NCBI GenBank assembly: GCA_003219265.1
Contig: QHQE01000114.1
Location: 1 to 40,758 of the forward strand
Length of the DNA: 40,758 nucleotides
Direction: 5' to 3'
From: Verrucomicrobiota bacterium
GTDB taxonomy: Bacteria; Verrucomicrobiota; Verrucomicrobiia; Chthoniobacterales; UBA10450
Shown piece after piece: positions 1 through 8,111 of the stretch (positions are counted from its first letter, which is position 1; the number at the start of each line of letters is the position of its first letter). Under the pieces are notes generated by a model. The model had not been told where the DNA came from. It saw only the letters and a list, made by a program, of their open reading frames with translations, and did not search any database. The translations under genes were made by a program, and so were the position numbers.

Positions 1-90
1 ATATTGCTGGCTCGCGCGTTCCTCGAAACGACGGATCAGCAGCATCAGCGCGAGCATCTCGACCTCGTCGCGTTGCTCGGGCCGCTGCAT
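1..90 (-). CDS. pdhA: Pyruvate dehydrogenase E1 component, alpha subunit (N-terminal fragment, runs off the window)
   Basis: Reading the minus strand from an ATG at 88-90 gives 30 codons without a stop up to the window edge. The peptide contains LALMLLIRRFEERASQQY, the characteristic opening of thiamine-diphosphate E1 alpha subunits (an M-x-LIRRFEE-x pattern just before the region that contacts the lipoyl/TPP site). The enzyme decarboxylates pyruvate as part of the pyruvate dehydrogenase complex in the cytoplasm. The gene starts 7 nt after the stop of the DUF6580 gene, so the two are probably cotranscribed. No clear Shine-Dalgarno sequence precedes the ATG. Only the N-terminus is visible, so a related E1 alpha of another 2-oxo acid complex (acetoin or branched-chain) cannot be excluded. 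Confidence 0.75.
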   Translation of the reverse strand, partial: MQRPEQRDEVEMLALMLLIRRFEERASQQY

Positions 91-97
91 CGGAGAA

Positions 98-727
98 CTA
101 CGCGACGCGAGCCAAGGCCGTTCCTGTGCGGGAGCGCGCGGCGTTGCGGCCGAAGCTCATGCAAACAACAAAGAGCAGGGTGAAGAGAAGATCGCTCAGG
201 AGCGAATTGCGGAAAAACATCCAACTCGGCGTCGCGCTGTATTGGGGCAACCCAACCGTCAGCGCTTGAATCAAGCCCGCGAAATTTTTTGCGTAACCGG
301 GATCGGTCAGCCAGGCGAAGGCGTTGGTGATCACATAAAAAATTGTCGATCCAACGATTGAAGCCGGCAGAAGCGTTTTCAGCGAAGCACGACTGCGCAG
401 CAAGAGTCCGATGCAGCCGGCCAGAGCAAGGGCGAGATAGCGACAAAGAATCAGCGGATCGGTCAGCGCCGCGCCGTAATGAAAATTGAGCACTGCGTCC
501 GAGATAAAAAGCGCGATGAGCGGGACAGTGAACTTGTATTTCGCCGGAAAATAAGCGGCGCTACAGAGCGCGATGGCCGCCAGCGGCGTGAAGTTCGACA
601 ACCAGGTCGCGCCCGAGTGGACCAAAAGCCCCATCGTGACGCGGTAGGCGACAGCTGAAAGCAGGAGAAAAAGCGCGGGGATCATCGGCAAAGAATTTAT
701 CCGTCCTGCCAGATATGCAAAGACCAT
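98..727 (-). CDS. DUF6580-type integral membrane protein
   Basis: A 209-residue hydrophobic protein with about five predicted membrane segments. The block NFTPLAAIALCSAAYF followed by VPLIALFISD matches the start of the DUF6580 family (typically NFxPvgAialf, then lvPlaamllSD). Related families include ECF-transporter S-component-like proteins, but no substrate can be assigned from sequence. The annotated ATG at 727 gives an extra 14 residues. An internal Met (MIPALFLLL, start at 685) is an alternative and would place the first helix at the very N-terminus. It lies 7 nt upstream of the E1 alpha start. The C-terminus is short and basic, which suggests a cytoplasmic tail. Confidence 0.7.
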   Translation of the reverse strand: MVFAYLAGRINSLPMIPALFLLLSAVAYRVTMGLLVHSGATWLSNFTPLAAIALCSAAYFPAKYKFTVPLIALFISDAVLNFHYGAALTDPLILCRYLALALAGCIGLLLRSRASLKTLLPASIVGSTIFYVITNAFAWLTDPGYAKNFAGLIQALTVGLPQYSATPSWMFFRNSLLSDLLFTLLFVVCMSFGRNAARSRTGTALARVA

Positions 728-779
728 TTGCTCCGGCGCTAATGAACCTGCCGTAGATCAAAAATCGATTCTGAAACTA

Positions 780-1031
780 CTACGCGGATGCGGCGACGAC
801 TGCTTTGTTGAGTCGCCCTTTGCGGCGATTAGCGGCATTGCGATGAATGATCCCTCGTTTGGCAGCTTTGTCGATTGCGGAGATGACGGCACGAATTTGA
901 TCTGGTTGGGCGCTTTGCGATGAATGCACCTGCTTTTGCATCTTACGTAAACGTGTCACAACACTGCTATTGCGGAGCGAACGCTTCAATGTTTGGCGTG
1001 CGCGCTTGGCGGCTGATTTTGTATTGGCCAT
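780..1031 (-). CDS. rpsT: 30S ribosomal protein S20
   Basis: An 83-residue, very basic protein that starts MANTKSAAKRARQ and contains the internal AAKRGIIHRNAANRRKGRL. Both are hallmark blocks of bacterial S20, which binds 16S rRNA in the 5' and 3' minor domains during 30S assembly. Length is usual for the family (about 85-90 residues). It stands alone, as is common for rpsT. A TTGACA-like hexamer on the minus strand at 1082-1087 could be a -35 box, but I see no convincing -10 element with it. Start and end are unambiguous. Confidence 0.97.
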   Translation of the reverse strand: MANTKSAAKRARQTLKRSLRNSSVVTRLRKMQKQVHSSQSAQPDQIRAVISAIDKAAKRGIIHRNAANRRKGRLNKAVVAASA

Positions 1032-1159
1032 TGCTTATTCAAAAAATTGCGGGCGTGGACGCTCGCAGTCGCGATTGCGATTGTCAAGAGTGACTCGCGA
1101 GGCGGCGCATTCCGATGCCAAGATCGACAATGAATGTTTGCGGAGCCGGCCGACTCCTC

Positions 1160-1960
1160 TTATGCGCGAGGATTTTTGCTTTGCGCGATTGTCTCGCCGT
1201 TGTTCAGTACCGGCGTCGCTTTATCTTTCGGGCGCGCACTGGATCCGCGCGTGCTCGTTTGCTTTTGTCGCTCTGCAGCGAGCGCTCCCGCCACTCGCAT
1301 TTGCTCGACCGTGAGTGAAGGAGGGGCCGATTTGGAGCCAAGCTGATCCTGGCCTTTCGTTTTTTCCAATTCCGCCACTAGTGTATCGCTCGGTGGCATC
1401 GGCCGCGCCTTTGGCACTTTGGGCAGACGACCTTGGATAATTTGCACGATTGAGCCGAGTGGAAGCTGATCATAGACAGCCGCGACGTCGCTCGACTTCA
1501 TCCGGATGCAGCCGTAGCTGGCCGGGCGACCGATTGTTTTCTCCTGCGGCGTGCCATGGATGTAAATGCAGCGCGTAAAGGCATGGGCGTTTTGGACTTC
1601 AAGTCCGCGCAGCCAAATGATACGCGTAATCACAGGATCGCGGCCAGGCGCATTTGGCGCAAGAATTTCACCGGTAAACCGGCGATTATGGAACACGGCA
1701 CCGATCGGTGCGTGGTCACCGATTTTTTGCGCGATGGCAAAATAACCGAGAGGAGTTGTCATTCGCCCCAAAAAATCGCCGAGCCCGAACATCGAAGTGG
1801 AAACGGGATAGGTCGCCACCTTGGCGCCGTTTTGCAGGAGCATTAATTTTTGGTCGCGCACACTAATGATGACGCAATCCAAATTGTCCGGCGCGATGGC
1901 GGCAGGAAGCCCGGACGGGCAAAGGCAAAGCACGAAAACGACCACCGAAAAACGAAACAT
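1160..1960 (-). CDS. Secreted L,D-transpeptidase (YkuD family)
   Basis: 266 residues from the chosen start. The N-terminus (MFRFSVVVFVLCLCPSGLPA) is a signal peptide, so the protein acts in the periplasm. The YkuD catalytic block is complete: His135 in IHGT, then SYGCIRM with the nucleophile Cys151. This family makes 3-3 crosslinks in peptidoglycan or attaches proteins to it. The last roughly 80 residues are charged, low-complexity and probably disordered. The minus-strand frame is open up to 2230, but that part overlaps the glycosyltransferase gene. I chose the ATG at 1960 because an AAGAAGG ribosome site lies about 5 nt upstream. An ATG at 1987, just past the glycosyltransferase stop, is the alternative and would add nine residues. 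Confidence 0.88.
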   Translation of the reverse strand: MFRFSVVVFVLCLCPSGLPAAIAPDNLDCVIISVRDQKLMLLQNGAKVATYPVSTSMFGLGDFLGRMTTPLGYFAIAQKIGDHAPIGAVFHNRRFTGEILAPNAPGRDPVITRIIWLRGLEVQNAHAFTRCIYIHGTPQEKTIGRPASYGCIRMKSSDVAAVYDQLPLGSIVQIIQGRLPKVPKARPMPPSDTLVAELEKTKGQDQLGSKSAPPSLTVEQMRVAGALAAERQKQTSTRGSSARPKDKATPVLNNGETIAQSKNPRA

Positions 1961-1992
1961 CGGCGCCTTCTTACTCGAAATAGACATTCTTG

Positions 1993-3489
1993 TCACGCGG
2001 GAATTGTGGCGGCGGCACGTGAACCGCCAAAGTTGATTCTTGGCCACCAGGGCGCAAGCGAGGAGAGCGCGACATAGAGAAAGCCACTCTGGAACATGAG
2101 CAGAAACGGGACCGAGATGAATTGTCGATGTGCGATCGCGAACCAGACGAAGTAGCTGAAATAAATCGCGAAGGCTAGCTCCGCGATGGGCAAGGCCGAT
2201 TTGAGCGGCCGGTATTTGCAGGCTCGCCACGGCTGCGACTTGCGTTCGATGCCGTACTTGGGCGTGCGCGTGAAATCGGATTTGTGATTAAAGAGAGCTT
2301 CCAGCACGGCGCGGGCGTTGTTGAGGGAGAGGCCGATGCCGAGCGCGAGCAAACAGGGCAGGAAAAGAATTTCTTTCATCCAGGTGCGCGGATACAGCTC
2401 GCGTTGCGCGCAAATGTAAAATACCGCCACCGATACCGAGGCGGCGAGGAAAATGGGGACGTCGATCAAAAGCGTGCGCAGCCACCCGACTTGCGGCCCC
2501 CCGACAGAGGGATGCAAGAGCACGCACAAGCAGGCCAGAAGCAGGTAGGCGAAGTTCGACATCAAGTGACCTGTGGCCTCGAGTTTAATCGGAAACGGCA
2601 ACTTGCTGCGCCAAATGGTGGGCAGGAGTTTCTTGCACGTCTGGATGGAGCCTTTGGTCCAGCGATGCTGTTGCGATTTGAAACCGTTCATGTCCACCGG
2701 CAATTCCGCCGGGGTCACCACATCAGGGAGAAAAATAAATTTCCAGCCCACGAGCTGCGCGCGATAGCTCAGATCAAGATCTTCGGTGAGCGTGTCATGC
2801 TGCCAGCCGCCCGCTTCCTCGATACAGGAGCGCCGCCAGAGACCGGCTGTGCCGTTGAAATTAAAAAAGCGCCCGCTCCGGCTGCGCGCGGTTTGTTCGA
2901 GCAAAAGATGTCCGTCCAGAAACATCGCCTGCGCGCGTGTGAGCAATGAATAGCTCCGATTTAAATGCCCCCAGCGCGTCTGGATCATGCCGACTCTCGG
3001 ATCGGTGAAAAAATCAATTGTGCGCTTGAGCAAGTCCGGCTGCGGAACAAAATCGGCGTCGAGAATACAGACAAACTCGCCTTCCGCGGAGTCGAGTCCG
3101 ACAGCGAGCGCACCCGCTTTGAAACCAGTGCGATCGACGCGATGAATGAGCTGGACGTTGAAGCCGCGACACCGCAGTTCGTCCGCGCACGAGGAGGTGA
3201 TCTCGCGCGTATCGTCGGTCGAATCATCCAGCACCTGAATCTGGAGAAGTTTTCTCGGATAATCCAATTCGCTGACCGAGTGCAGCAAACGCTCGACCAC
3301 GTAAACTTCGTTAAAGATCGGCAACTGCATCGTCACCTTCGGCAGTTGCTCAAAGCGGCGGGCTGGGACCAGCTCGCGCTTTCTGTTTTTGAGAAAGAGA
3401 TAAATGATGAAATAGCGATGCACGCCGTAGGCGGAAAGACCGATGAGCACACTCAGATAGCAGATCGTCCAGATAACGTTTCCTTGCAT
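1993..3489 (-). CDS. Membrane-bound family 2 glycosyltransferase (cellulose-synthase-like)
   Basis: 498 residues. One N-terminal membrane helix is followed by a cytoplasmic GT2 domain with all four processive-synthase signatures in order: DDSTDDT, DADF (the DxD metal site), TEDLDLSYR (catalytic TED), and QQHRWTKG (the Q-x-x-RW acceptor-site motif). About four to five more helices follow from residue 310 on. This organisation is that of beta-glycan synthases and glucosyl/mannosyl transferases of the CESA-like type that use UDP- or GDP-sugars. The product polymer or lipid cannot be named: there is no PilZ domain and no bcsB neighbour, which argues against a true cellulose synthase. It ends 5 nt before the alternative start of the L,D-transpeptidase, so the two envelope genes may be cotranscribed. 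Confidence 0.88.
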   Translation of the reverse strand: MQGNVIWTICYLSVLIGLSAYGVHRYFIIYLFLKNRKRELVPARRFEQLPKVTMQLPIFNEVYVVERLLHSVSELDYPRKLLQIQVLDDSTDDTREITSSCADELRCRGFNVQLIHRVDRTGFKAGALAVGLDSAEGEFVCILDADFVPQPDLLKRTIDFFTDPRVGMIQTRWGHLNRSYSLLTRAQAMFLDGHLLLEQTARSRSGRFFNFNGTAGLWRRSCIEEAGGWQHDTLTEDLDLSYRAQLVGWKFIFLPDVVTPAELPVDMNGFKSQQHRWTKGSIQTCKKLLPTIWRSKLPFPIKLEATGHLMSNFAYLLLACLCVLLHPSVGGPQVGWLRTLLIDVPIFLAASVSVAVFYICAQRELYPRTWMKEILFLPCLLALGIGLSLNNARAVLEALFNHKSDFTRTPKYGIERKSQPWRACKYRPLKSALPIAELAFAIYFSYFVWFAIAHRQFISVPFLLMFQSGFLYVALSSLAPWWPRINFGGSRAAATIPA

Positions 3490-3816
3490 GGTGCTTCCAG
3501 GCGCTGCCCTTGGTTAAGGCAGCGAGGGCGACATGATGACGTGTCCGCCACGGGCGTCAAATCAAAAAATGCCTCTGACGGTGAACAGATTTCAGCGCGG
3601 AACGCTTTCGGGACTGCTCGCAACCCTGAACACTGCCCGCGCTTTGCCGATGGAAATCGCGACGCGCTATCAACTATCAAGCTGTAGTCGCTTCGCTCTG
3701 CAAAGCGCGACGCAGAGGCATCTAAAACACACCCGCGTCGCGTCGCCCGGATGGCGACAGCTACAAGGCTGGCAAGCTATTCATCATTCGCTTGCCTGAG
3801 GCGGGGAGCGGGTTAA
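3490..3816. other. Intergenic region with a REP-like element and no gene
   Basis: 327 nt between two divergent genes, the glycosyltransferase (minus) and the histidine kinase (plus). Several short frames cross it but none shows a recognisable protein or codon pattern. The one structured item is the GTAG/CTAC-bounded element at 3683-3765, listed separately. A GGGGAG stretch at 3802-3807 is a plausible ribosome site for the kinase. Confidence 0.6.
3683..3765. repeat. REP/REPIN-like palindromic element, copy 1
   Basis: 83 nt that begin TGTAGTCGCTTCGCTCTGC and end GGCGACAGCTACA, so the ends are inverted TGTAG...CTACA. The interior holds several GC-rich short palindromes (GCGACG/CGTCGC, GCTCTGC/GCAGAG). 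A second element of nearly the same length with the same ends and the same GCTCTGC and GCGACG words lies at 13330-13411. Terminal GTAG tetranucleotides are the recognition mark of REP sequences moved by RAYT (TnpA-REP) transposases. No RAYT gene is present in this window, so the link to RAYTs is inference. Confidence 0.55.
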
Positions 3817-6342
3817 TTGGTGATAAGCCGCTTTTCGCGGCCCAACGGGATGCAATTGCGCGACAGATTCAAGAGATGGGAACGCAACTATTTCAAGCGT
3901 TTTAATATCGTCTTTCCCATTCTTCTGGCCGGATGGGTGCCGTCGATCTTAACCCTGGTCGTTTCCTACACCATCCTGGAAAAAACCCTTGAATCGAAAA
4001 TCCTGCGCGATCGCCAGACTTTCATTCAATTGGTCGCCCATCTGGTGGGCGACGATCTGGGCCGGACCAGCGGCATCATTGAGTATTATCAGACGCTACC
4101 GGAGGTAGTGAAAATCTTGAGCGCATCCAATCCTCAAGCCCTCGCTCAACAATGGCTCAGCGCAACATTTTATTCGCAGCCGCGTATTGATGGAATGTTC
4201 ATCACCGGGCCCGATGGCCATCTGATCGCCTCGCTTCCCTCCGATCCGGAGCGGGTGGGCAAGGATTTTAGCTCCGACCTGTGGGAACAGGCGCGCACCT
4301 CGAACGGCGCTTTTGTCTCGGCGGTGCATCCTCGCCTGACAGATAAGCGAATGGCGACGGATATCGTGGGCGCGGTGCGGGCGCCGGATGGGGCCATTGC
4401 CGGCTATCTCGGAGTCTCCGTGTTAGTGGAAAGAATCGGGCGCCGTTTATCGACGATTGAGTTTGCCGACCAGTCGATGTGCCAGGTGCTCGATCAAAAC
4501 GGCGCTGCGCTTTTTGCGAGTGGTTTCCAGCCAAATCCCAGCGCCGTTTCTCCCGCAGCAGCAATGTTAATGAAGGAGATCGGCCGCAGCAGAAGCGGGC
4601 ATTTCGAGCGGCACGGCAATCTCTATTCTTTCAGCCCGGTGGAATCGACCGGTTGGATGACGCTGGTGGAGCAGCCCAAAGCCGTTGCCTACAAACCGGT
4701 GCATGATCTCCTCGGACGAATGCTTGTCCTGGCCCTCTGGTTGATCGCGCTCACCTCTATCTTCGCCTGGCTCGCCAGCAAGTTTTACCGCCGCCAGACC
4801 GAGGCGACCCGGCGAATCGAGCGGGAAGTTATCTTTAACGAAAAAATTCTCGCGAACATGCCGAGCGGCATCGCTTTTGTCGATCCGGCTTCGCGGCGTT
4901 TTCTTCAGGCGAACGGGGCCTTCGCGCAGATGGCGCGTCGTTTTGGAAATCTGGCACCCGATCGCGACATTGCGCAAGCGACTTACGACGACGTGAAGAT
5001 CGCTCCGCCGGGAGCGATCGAAAAAGTGCTGGCTTTTGGAACGCCGTTTCAACTGGTCGAGCAACCGCTCAAAGATAATACGGGCGTGACGCATTTCGTG
5101 AACATCAACCTGCTCCGGTTGCAGGGCTCGCGACAAAGCGTGCAAGGCGTCCTTTATCTCGTCGAAGACAAGACACGCGACGTGACGCTGCGCCAGGAAC
5201 TAGTGCGCGCAAATGCGGCTAAGGACCAATTCCTCGCCCTGCTCTCTCATGAATTGCGCAATCCCCTCTCGCCCGTTATCGCCATGGTCGGGGAATTGGA
5301 GGCGAGCATTCCCGATTCGCCGCCGGTTCGGCAGGCGCTCGAGGTCATCCGGCGCAATGTCGAACTGGAAGCGCGCTTGATTGACGATTTGCTCGACGTA
5401 ACGCGGATCGCAAGAGGCAAGCTGCAATTAAGCTTCGAGACTATTTGCGTGCACGAAATCCTGCAGCGGGCCTACGAAATTTGCCGAGAAGAGATCGCTG
5501 GCAAGCGTCTCCAGGCGGAATTTCGACTCCGCGCCCAACATGCGCATGTCGAAGGAGATCCGGCACGTTTGCAGCAGGTCTTTTGGAATCTCATCAAGAA
5601 CAGCGTGAAATTCACGCCGGACCAGGGCCGCGTCATCATCCAAACCCGCAACCCGACGCCGGAAGAGATTGAAATTCAAATTACCGATACTGGCATCGGT
5701 ATCGAGCCGGAAAAGATCGACAAGATCTTCAACGCTTTCGAGCAAGGCCAAAGCTCGATTACGCGCCGCTTTGGCGGACTCGGTCTGGGTCTTGCTATCT
5801 CCAAAGCTATGGTTAACGCGCATGGCGGAAAAATCCGCGTAGAAAGTCCGGGCAAGGATCGCGGTTCGACTTTTACGCTAAACTTGAAGACGGCACCCGC
5901 TCCGGTGAGCGCGCAAACTGGAGACGGCGAGTATCCTGCCGTCGATGCGCAAAAGAAGTTCGTCGCATCGCGTCCGCGGCGCGTTCTCGTGGTGGATGAT
6001 CATCACGATACCTGCACGGGGATGAAAATGATGCTCGAGCGCCGCGGCTACCAGATTACCCTAGCCCATTCCGCTGAGCAGGCACTGGAAAAAGCGCGCA
6101 TGCAAGATTTCGATCTGCTCATCAGCGACATCGGCCTGCCGGACCGAAGCGGTTACGATCTCATGCGCGAACTGAGAAACAGTAAAGGCCTACGCGGCAT
6201 CGCCCTCAGCGGCTTCGGCATGGAGCACGATGTGAGCAAGGCGCGAGCGGCCGGCTTCTCAGAACATCTGACCAAGCCAATCAATTTTGAGCGGCTGGAA
6301 GAGGCTATCCAAAATTTGATCGACCCGATTTCCCAATCGTAA
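3817..6342 (+). CDS. Hybrid sensor histidine kinase / response regulator with extracytoplasmic Cache sensor
   Basis: 841 residues. Domains in order: a membrane helix (about 29-54), an extracytoplasmic Cache-like sensor (about 60-295, with ITGPDGHLIASLPSD), a second helix (about 301-319), a PAS-like domain (about 340-450), HisKA with phospho-acceptor His478 in LLSHELRNPL, an HATPase domain (WNLIKNSVKF, DTGIGI, GGLGLGLAIS), and a C-terminal receiver with VLVVDDHHD and phospho-acceptor Asp771 in LLISDIGLP. It probably senses a small extracellular ligand and relays phosphate internally. No separate regulator, Hpt or output gene adjoins it, so its target is unknown. Start choice: the frame opens with TTG at 3817 and GTG at 3820, with GGGGAG 9-12 nt upstream. 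The first ATG (3850) has no ribosome site. Either early start fits. Confidence 0.93.
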   Translation: MVISRFSRPNGMQLRDRFKRWERNYFKRFNIVFPILLAGWVPSILTLVVSYTILEKTLESKILRDRQTFIQLVAHLVGDDLGRTSGIIEYYQTLPEVVKILSASNPQALAQQWLSATFYSQPRIDGMFITGPDGHLIASLPSDPERVGKDFSSDLWEQARTSNGAFVSAVHPRLTDKRMATDIVGAVRAPDGAIAGYLGVSVLVERIGRRLSTIEFADQSMCQVLDQNGAALFASGFQPNPSAVSPAAAMLMKEIGRSRSGHFERHGNLYSFSPVESTGWMTLVEQPKAVAYKPVHDLLGRMLVLALWLIALTSIFAWLASKFYRRQTEATRRIEREVIFNEKILANMPSGIAFVDPASRRFLQANGAFAQMARRFGNLAPDRDIAQATYDDVKIAPPGAIEKVLAFGTPFQLVEQPLKDNTGVTHFVNINLLRLQGSRQSVQGVLYLVEDKTRDVTLRQELVRANAAKDQFLALLSHELRNPLSPVIAMVGELEASIPDSPPVRQALEVIRRNVELEARLIDDLLDVTRIARGKLQLSFETICVHEILQRAYEICREEIAGKRLQAEFRLRAQHAHVEGDPARLQQVFWNLIKNSVKFTPDQGRVIIQTRNPTPEEIEIQITDTGIGIEPEKIDKIFNAFEQGQSSITRRFGGLGLGLAISKAMVNAHGGKIRVESPGKDRGSTFTLNLKTAPAPVSAQTGDGEYPAVDAQKKFVASRPRRVLVVDDHHDTCTGMKMMLERRGYQITLAHSAEQALEKARMQDFDLLISDIGLPDRSGYDLMRELRNSKGLRGIALSGFGMEHDVSKARAAGFSEHLTKPINFERLEEAIQNLIDPISQS

Positions 6343-6345
6343 CCT

Positions 6346-6363
6346 CAACCGACTGGACGGTTG
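6346..6363. terminator. Small hairpin between convergent genes
   Basis: CAACCG, a six-base loop, then CGGTTG form a perfect 6-bp stem in the 24-nt gap between the kinase stop (6342) and the HU stop (6367). It is symmetrical, so it could act on transcripts from both sides. It lacks a T-tract on either side, so it is at best a weak terminator. Confidence 0.3.
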
Positions 6364-6366
6364 CGC

Positions 6367-6723
6367 TTACTGGCCGTTGTGGCTCTCCACCGCCGCGTTC
6401 TCTTTCCGTTCGGAAGCTTCTTTCAATTCCCGCGAAAGTTTCTCGACTCGTTGGCGCATGATCTTGCCAGCCTTAAATTTCACTGTGGCCCGGGGTGGAA
6501 TTACGAAACTGCTGCCTGGCTGATTTGGGTTGCGTCCCACCCGCGGCTTCGTCAGCCGTGGCTGAAAAACACCGAAATTACGTAACTCGACGGCCACGTT
6601 ATTAGCCAAACTGTCGGTGATCTTATCGAGCGTTCGCTGAACCACGTCGAAAACTTCGTGTTGCACCATCCCTGTTTGGTTGCTGATGGCGACGACAATG
6701 TCGCGTTTGGTTAGCTTTGCCAT
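6367..6723 (-). CDS. HU/IHF-family DNA-binding protein
   Basis: 118 residues. MAKLTKRDIVVAISNQTG, then VELRNFGVFQPRLTKPRVGRNP, and VKFKAGKIMR follow the whole HU/IHF fold: the helical dimer base, then the beta arm with the GRNP tip that inserts into the minor groove. The protein bends and compacts DNA. It carries a charged extension of about 20 residues (KLSRELKEASERKENAAV) beyond the usual 90-100, which is unusual for plain HU. It cannot be assigned to HU or IHF alpha/beta from sequence alone. No Shine-Dalgarno is visible upstream of the ATG; the leader is AT-rich (ATTATTAAATACAT), so a very short leader or an S1-dependent start is possible. Confidence 0.92.
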   Translation of the reverse strand: MAKLTKRDIVVAISNQTGMVQHEVFDVVQRTLDKITDSLANNVAVELRNFGVFQPRLTKPRVGRNPNQPGSSFVIPPRATVKFKAGKIMRQRVEKLSRELKEASERKENAAVESHNGQ

Positions 6724-6851
6724 ATGTATTTAATAATCGCTACACGCAGCCCGAGCGGCGGCCAAATTTTTTTAAAAAGAGATTTTCTGACAGCTAACCT
6801 CCTCCCAAAGAGGAGTAAACGCAATGGCCAGCTTCCCTGACGAGAGAAAAA

Positions 6852-7286
6852 TCAGTGAGCTGGGGTCAGCCGCCCCAAGATGCGATTCAGATGATGGCGG
6901 AACACAGTTTGGCCGGCCAAGGCCTTCCGCTGCGCTTTGAGCTGACCCTGCACCACACCGAGCTTCGTGAACACAGCGTTCCAATCCATCTCCAGCCGGC
7001 GGACGTCGTCGTTCGATAGCTCGCGGACGCCACGCACGGAAGAACCGCGCTGTAACACATTCATCAGTTTGCCCGACAGTTCGCCAAGAATGTTCAGTCG
7101 GCTGAAAATATGTTCCGTCTCTTGCAAGAGATGCGAGCGAATTTCGGTAAACTGGCGCTCCTGCTCGGCCGAGATGATTGGCTTCGCCTTGTCCAGCCCG
7201 TAAGTAGTCAAGTCGTGCAGCTTCTTCCAGTTATCCAGCTGGAGCGTGAGCAGGCGAAGCTTGGTTTCGAGCTCTTGATCCCTCAT
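6852..7286 (-). CDS. Coiled-coil protein of unknown function, partner of the DUF4388 gene
   Basis: 144 residues, no recognised domain. It is almost entirely alpha-helical by composition, with heptad-like leucines in the first 100 residues (ETKLRLLTLQLDNWKKLHDL, EHIFSRLNILGELSGKLMNVL) and no membrane segment or signal peptide. Its ATG overlaps the stop of the upstream DUF4388 gene by four bases (ATGA at 7283-7286), which suggests translational coupling and a shared role, perhaps as an adaptor. The general shape (short, helical, coiled-coil) recalls FlgN-like chaperones, but I see no specific motif and no flagellar gene, so this is not a call. Confidence 0.65.
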   Translation of the reverse strand: MRDQELETKLRLLTLQLDNWKKLHDLTTYGLDKAKPIISAEQERQFTEIRSHLLQETEHIFSRLNILGELSGKLMNVLQRGSSVRGVRELSNDDVRRLEMDWNAVFTKLGVVQGQLKAQRKALAGQTVFRHHLNRILGRLTPAH

Positions 7287-8041
7287 GATTGCGATTCTTG
7301 CGACTGTTCGGGCGGCACGCCGACGAGTTCGAGCGTCTCGTCGAATTTCTGCAGGTTATCGATCAACAGATGTGCCCAGGGGCGATCGACTGTTTCCACC
7401 TGGCTAATGATCCCTTCCTCAAAATAAAACCGCCCCTGCCGCCACCGGAAAATTTCCGCCACCGCCGCTTCGCCTTGGAGCGATCCAAAGACCCCGTGAC
7501 GTATCGATCCGTGATGCAGATAAATTTCGCTGCTGCCCCGACCAGACTTGAACGTAAAACGTCCGCTCCGCTGGCTCAAACAGCTCATCTGTAGAATTTC
7601 CGCGGCTGAGAATTGATTCAGATTACCGATGAGCGAATGACAAGGATCAATCCCCTCAGCCGCCGTCCCTGCTTGCCTCCCGAGCGAACGCACAAAACTC
7701 TTGAGGAGCCGCTCCATCCGGCGCTTGCTTTGCTCGCTCAAGATCAAAGTGATCTCCTGCTGCGCCGCGAGGGCGGCGACTTCGGCTTCGCCCCGGTCCG
7801 ACACCAGGCAAATAATCTTGAGCGAGGGAAAATGCTGCCGGACGTTCGTGGCCTGCTCCAGCGCCAGTTTCGACTCCCCTTCCACGACAAAAGCGTCGAA
7901 ATTCTCAGCCAGAAGAAACGATACCGCTTCGGAAAGAGTTCGTACAATGCGGGTGTCCACCCCTTCCATCGCCTCGAAGATGGCCAGCTCCTTGTCTCGA
8001 AAGACAGGATCTGCGTTCAGGATGAGGAGCCGGGTTCCCAC
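7283..8041 (-). CDS. Degenerate receiver domain fused to a DUF4388 (PATAN) domain
   Basis: 252 residues. Residues 1-120 fold like a response-regulator receiver (LLILNADPVF, then FDAFVVEGES, then LKIICLVSD), but the phospho-acceptor Asp position holds Glu (VVEGES) and the first acidic-pocket residue is Asn. It is therefore probably a pseudo-receiver locked in one state. Residues 130-245 contain a DUF4388/PATAN-like domain (LNQFSAAEILQMSCLSQRSG, then IYLHHGSIRHGVFG, then RFYFEEG). That family occurs in signalling proteins of deltaproteobacteria, cyanobacteria and PVC bacteria. The start is GTG at 8041; no ATG is available further up. It is coupled by a 4-base overlap to the coiled-coil gene. 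Confidence 0.78.
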   Translation of the reverse strand: MGTRLLILNADPVFRDKELAIFEAMEGVDTRIVRTLSEAVSFLLAENFDAFVVEGESKLALEQATNVRQHFPSLKIICLVSDRGEAEVAALAAQQEITLILSEQSKRRMERLLKSFVRSLGRQAGTAAEGIDPCHSLIGNLNQFSAAEILQMSCLSQRSGRFTFKSGRGSSEIYLHHGSIRHGVFGSLQGEAAVAEIFRWRQGRFYFEEGIISQVETVDRPWAHLLIDNLQKFDETLELVGVPPEQSQESQS

Positions 8042-8111
8042 AATTGCTAAGCGAGCGTGAAAATATGTAGCAGAAACCTTGCCCGACGCCTCTGCAAACC
8101 GCGATCAGCGG

